A stretch of 64,000 nucleotides of DNA from Lepus europaeus (lineage: Eukaryota; Chordata; Mammalia; Lagomorpha; Leporidae): NCBI RefSeq assembly GCF_033115175.1, contig NC_084850.1:100999439-101063438 (forward strand), read 5' to 3'. The notes below the pieces were generated by a model. The model did no database searches. It was not told the origin of the DNA and was given only the letters and a program-made list of their open reading frames with translations. A program made the position numbers and the translations under genes. Of the stretch, positions 61,501-64,000 are shown in pieces (position 1 is the first letter of the stretch; every line of letters begins with the position of its first letter).

Positions 61501-61707
61501 GGTCAGCTACCTGTGCCCTGGTGCTGATGGAAGGGCAGGGCTGGGCCTCACTTGGGGGTAGAGAGTGGGCAGACATTGACCTGGTTCCAAGGCACATTGA
61601 TGGTATATCCTTGACCTTGGCCGAAACCTGTGGTGGACCAGTTAGAGGCTGGAAGATGGGGCCAGAATCGACCTTGCTCATAGCGGTGGATGGAGAAATA
61701 TAAAACA
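52501..61707 (-). CDS. HDAC6: HDAC6, tubulin deacetylase (5' exons outside window)
   Basis: Nineteen minus-strand exons, 5' to 3': 61707-61581, 61474-61409, 61317-61258, 61180-61091, 60792-60686, 60595-60528, 60342-60174, 60084-59956, 59757-59589, 59370-59237, 58697-58629, 58515-58323, 56870-56721, 54438-54264, 54143-53521, 53437-53318, 53186-53040, 52948-52820, 52569-52501. The frame is continuous for 930 codons to TAA. The product is the cytoplasmic zinc deacetylase of alpha-tubulin, HSP90 and cortactin. Visible are the second half of catalytic domain 1 ([26 protein letters not shown]), all of domain 2, the SE14 repeats and the C-terminal zinc finger. In domain 2 the PPGHHAEQD histidines, WDIHHG and GFDAARGD zinc ligands, FDSIY serine (human S568) and GGYNL tyrosine are intact, so activity is expected. 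The N-terminus and first part of domain 1 lie beyond 64000. Confidence 0.97.
52820..53186 (-). other. HDAC6: HDAC6 ZnF-UBP (BUZ) domain exons
   Basis: Two exons encode [33 protein letters not shown] and [12 protein letters not shown], the Cys/His set of the ubiquitin C-terminus binding finger. Against remembered human CGRYINGHMLQHHGNSGHP, the loop reads [19 protein letters not shown]. The arginine is kept and the glycine before it is serine, a state I recall also from mouse. Zinc ligands look complete. Confidence 0.85.
53650..53935 (-). repeat. HDAC6: HDAC6 SE14 tetradecapeptide repeat coding tract
   Basis: About six recognisable units of the TSEEAVGGATLDQT type: [56 protein letters not shown], a shortened [11 protein letters not shown], and [15 protein letters not shown] weak one precedes them. 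Human has more units. In human the tract anchors HDAC6 in the cytoplasm. Confidence 0.85.
54600..54770. repeat. Short tandem-like GTAACA/ACAATACTG array in an HDAC6 intron
   Basis: Words such as taacagtaacaatactg and tagtaatgta recur five or more times at 54660-54755 with drift. A degenerate minisatellite. Confidence 0.6.
54797..55132 (-). repeat. C-repeat SINE
   Basis: Copy in sense with HDAC6 transcription, ttttttaaaggatttatttg to ctgttgcaccagaatgccag. Confidence 0.84.
55300..55573 (+). repeat. C-repeat SINE, old subfamily
   Basis: Plus-strand copy, ggtatgtccgcatcccatat to tttcaaataaattttataaa. Confidence 0.78.
55679..55883. mobile_element. hAT-type non-autonomous DNA transposon
   Basis: A 205-bp element with inverted ends caggggtggagaac and gttccccacccccg and the 8-bp target duplication ctatatag/ctctatag (55671-55678 and 55884-55891). 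The interior has ccaagggctatttggatatt and ggcagggcccaaaccaaatg. It has no coding capacity. Confidence 0.85.
55905..56530. repeat. Cluster of MIR fragments
   Basis: Antisense MIR near 55915-55975 (gagaaacaggctcagagtgg), antisense MIR at about 56200-56350 (ccatcttacagacaaagaaa), and sense MIR at 56370-56530 (gcagactctggagccaacct). All lie in the HDAC6 intron. Confidence 0.6.
56900..58290. repeat. Degenerate CA/GACA-rich tract in an HDAC6 intron
   Basis: About 1.4 kb rich in acacaca, gagacatgg and cacagagaca words, with a clean (ac)n at 57368-57388. Stop-poor frames on both strands are composition effects. No exon of HDAC6 falls here. Confidence 0.6.
60860..61060 (-). repeat. MIR
   Basis: Antisense MIR core: ggaaggtaactgacttatgc, ccagctagtaggtggcaatg, gctgggaattcctgctggac. 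It is in an HDAC6 intron. Confidence 0.65.
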
Positions 61708-62763
61708 CTGGATGCAGAAAGAAAAAAGAGGTGATGGAGTTGGAAAAGAGAGTCAATCCCCCCAGACACCCCCAAAACACAGCTGCCACACTTTACTCAA
61801 CCACTCATTTCTACATCCAACCTCTCATTCATTCTTTTCATTTATAATTTCCCCATTCTTTAATTTGTACATCCACTCTTCCATTAATTTATCCTTTCAT
61901 TCACCTGCTAATTTATTTATCTTCCCATTCACTAACTCTTCCATCTGTTTTTCTAACATCTCACTCACTCTTTCATTTGGTCTCTTAATGGAACCCCTTC
62001 CTCAGCAAACATCACTGTTTCCTCAGTACTCACCCAATTGCAGGCTCAGCTCTGAGACCCCAAGAGCTATGGGATCTATCCCAGTCCCTGAGGGCTTCTG
62101 ATCCTGTGGGGAACTCTAGACCATATCTGCCCATTACTTGCCCTTGTGACCAAGGTAGGAAAAGCAGGACAAGACATGTGACTCTGGAAGTCCACATGGG
62201 GCATGAGGCCCTTAGTTCAGGGGACCTCAGGCCAGTCTGGGGAGCTTAGTGATTCAAAGGAAGTGGTGAGACCTATGGCCAGGAGTGAGGAGGGGAAAAA
62301 CTTGGTTCTGTGTGTGGAAGTGGCTGCGGCTGTCGTAAGGCCAGTGCAGGAGTAGTTCCTCCTTGCCAACACCTTATGGGTCTTCTCTACTACTGTACTG
62401 TCTGTTTTATAGGGGAGAAAGTGAACATTCAGAAGGGTAACAGGGACTGGCATGGAAAACAGATAGTGAGGAAATGTGTTCTGACAGAAAGCCCAGTAGG
62501 GGGCTAGGGGATAGATTACTTCTGACTGGGGAAAGCAAAATAAATAATCTATCATCTATCCTCCCATCCATCCATCTATTCATCTGTTCATCCACTCCTT
62601 TCCTTGCTCCAGAAAGAAGTTAATAAAGCAGCAACTTTCCTCTTTTATAGGGAAATGCAAGTAATAGTAAGCAATCAATGTAGCCAAATTTAAGAGTCAC
62701 ATTTTTACAAATGTTGAAAAGGTAACTGTGAGATTTAATGTACTTGATATAAAAGGATTCTTT
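61708..62763 (-). other. HDAC6: HDAC6 intron upstream of the first visible exon
   Basis: No exon was found between 61708 and the right edge. Sequence expected for the preceding exon (coding VDWDVHHGQGTQF-like residues) is absent. The interval has a cattcattc-rich stretch (61800-61980) and otherwise single-copy DNA. Confidence 0.6.
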
Positions 62764-63092
62764 TTTTTAAGAAAAATGATTTATTTATTTATTTGAAAGG
62801 CCGAATTACAGAGAGCCAGAGGCAGAGGTAGACAGAAAGAGAAGTCTTCCATCTGTTGGTTCACTCCACAAATGGCCACAAAAGCCAGAGCTGGGCCAAT
62901 CTGAAGCCAGGAGCCAGGAGCTTCTTCCAGGTCTCCCATGTGCGTGCAAGGACTTGGGACATCTTCCATTACTTTCCCAGGCCATAGCAGAGAGCTGGAT
63001 CGAAAGAGGTGCAGCTGGGACTAGAACCAACACCCATATGGGGTGCCAGTACTGCAGGTGGGGCTTTTACCCACTAAGCCACAGTGCTGGCC
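62764..63092 (-). repeat. C-repeat SINE with target duplication
   Basis: Copy flanked by ataaaaggattctt (about 62751 and 63094). Confidence 0.92.
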
Positions 63093-63121
63093 CATAAAAG
63101 GATTCTTAAAACTGAGGCAAA

Positions 63122-63452
63122 GGGGCTGGCGCTATGGCACAGCAGGTTAAATCCCAGGGCTGCAGTGCTAGCATCTCATATGGATGCTAGTTCAAGTCCC
63201 AGCTGCTCCACTTCCTATCCAGCTCCCTGTTAATGTACCTGGGAAAGCAGCAGAGGATGGCCCATGTGCTTGGGCCCCTGAATACACTTGGGAGACCTGG
63301 AAGAAGCTCCTGGCTCCTGGCTTCAGATCAGCCCAGCTCCAGCTGTTGCGGCCATTTGGGGAGTGAACTAGCGGATGGAAGACCTCTCTCTCTGTTTCTA
63401 CCTCTCTCTGTAACTCTTTCAAATAAACAAAATAAATCTTAAAAAAAAAAAA
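63122..63452 (+). repeat. C-repeat SINE with target duplication
   Basis: From ggggctggcgctatggcaca to aaataaatcttaaaaaa. The flanks aaactgagg(c/g)aaag are similar. Confidence 0.92.
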
Positions 63453-63586
63453 ACTGAGGGAAGTATCTTGGAATTGCAGAATGAAACCTATGCAAAAGTT
63501 TTGGTCTTGAATGGGGTGGGAAATGATTGCTTTATTTTTGACACTGAGAGATAAATATTCGTTCTGCCATTCCAATTAAGACAGTA

Positions 63587-63903
63587 AAAGGGGCCATCTC
63601 TGTGGTGTAGCAGGTAAAGCCACTGCCTGCAGTGCTGGCATCCCATATGGGTGCCAGTTCAAGTCCCGGCTGCTGCACTTCCAATCCAGCTCTCTGCTAT
63701 GGCCTGGGAAAGCAGTAGAAGATGGCCCAAGTCCTTGGGCCCCTGCACCCACATGGGAGACTGGGAAGAGGCACCTGGCTCCTAGCTTCAGATAAGTGTA
63801 GCTCTGGTTGTTGCAGCCATTTGGGAAGTGAACCAACAGATGGAAGACCTCTCTCTCTTCCTGACTCTCTGTAATTTTGCCTTTCAAATAAATAAAATAC
63901 ATT
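63587..63903 (+). repeat. C-repeat SINE
   Basis: From ggggccatctctgtggtgta to caaataaataaaatacattt. Its tail abuts the next antisense copy. Confidence 0.9.
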
Positions 63904-64000
63904 TTTTTTTGACAGAGTGGACAGTGAGAGAGAGACAGAGAGAAAGGTCTTCCTTTTTGCCGATGGTTCACCCTCCAATGGCCGCCGCGGCCGTTGCGCT
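63904..64000 (-). repeat. GC-rich-type C-repeat SINE, cut by the window edge
   Basis: Tail side only: gacagagtggacagtgagag to ggccgccgcggccgttgcgc. It appears inserted in the A-rich tail of the preceding SINE. Confidence 0.88.

Noticed and set aside
1-64000. A novel defence, toxin or biosynthetic system
   Set aside because: All recognisable genes belong to a known conserved mammalian X-linked block, and the rest is repeats or unremarkable single-copy DNA.

Overview
This window is mammalian nuclear DNA and almost certainly from a rabbit (Oryctolagus) or close relative. It holds more than 80 copies of the tRNA-derived C-repeat SINE (CSINE) and the 3' end of a rabbit-type L1. The gene order PQBP1 - TIMM17B - PCSK1N - ERAS - HDAC6 matches human Xp11.23 read in the opposite direction, so this is the conserved proximal Xp block. 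Species and synteny statements rest on my knowledge of these families; no database search was run.

Layout. 1-1.65 kb: 5' end of PQBP1 (minus strand), first coding exon only. 1.65-2.37 kb: shared promoter region. 2.37-21.36 kb: TIMM17B (plus strand), six coding exons. Its third intron is 15.5 kb long and is filled by an old antisense L1, a younger L1 inserted in that one, and about 28 SINEs. 21.4-39 kb: intergenic, mostly SINEs and L1 fragments, with a near-perfect 518-bp tandem duplication at about 35.7-36.8 kb. 39.3-42.9 kb: PCSK1N (proSAAS, plus strand), three coding exons, 260 codons. 44.3-45.0 kb: ERAS (minus strand), here a broken pseudogene that has lost its P-loop. 45-52 kb: SINEs, a long purine tract, two probable solo LTRs and a mariner-like element. 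52.1-61.7 kb: HDAC6 (minus strand), 19 coding exons from the middle of catalytic domain 1 to the stop codon. Its 5' exons lie beyond the window.

The genes are independent host loci: splicing/transcription factor PQBP1, mitochondrial import subunit TIMM17B, neuroendocrine convertase inhibitor PCSK1N, embryonic Ras ERAS and cytoplasmic deacetylase HDAC6. I see no operon-like or defence-like system. The notable points are the decay of ERAS, the shortened SE14 tract of HDAC6, a premature stop that trims TIMM17B, the inflated TIMM17B intron with a strong antisense bias of its SINEs, and recombination between SINEs. Exon borders were read by hand from GT/AG sites and reading-frame continuity, using remembered human protein sequences. 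SINE borders are good to about 5-15 bases.
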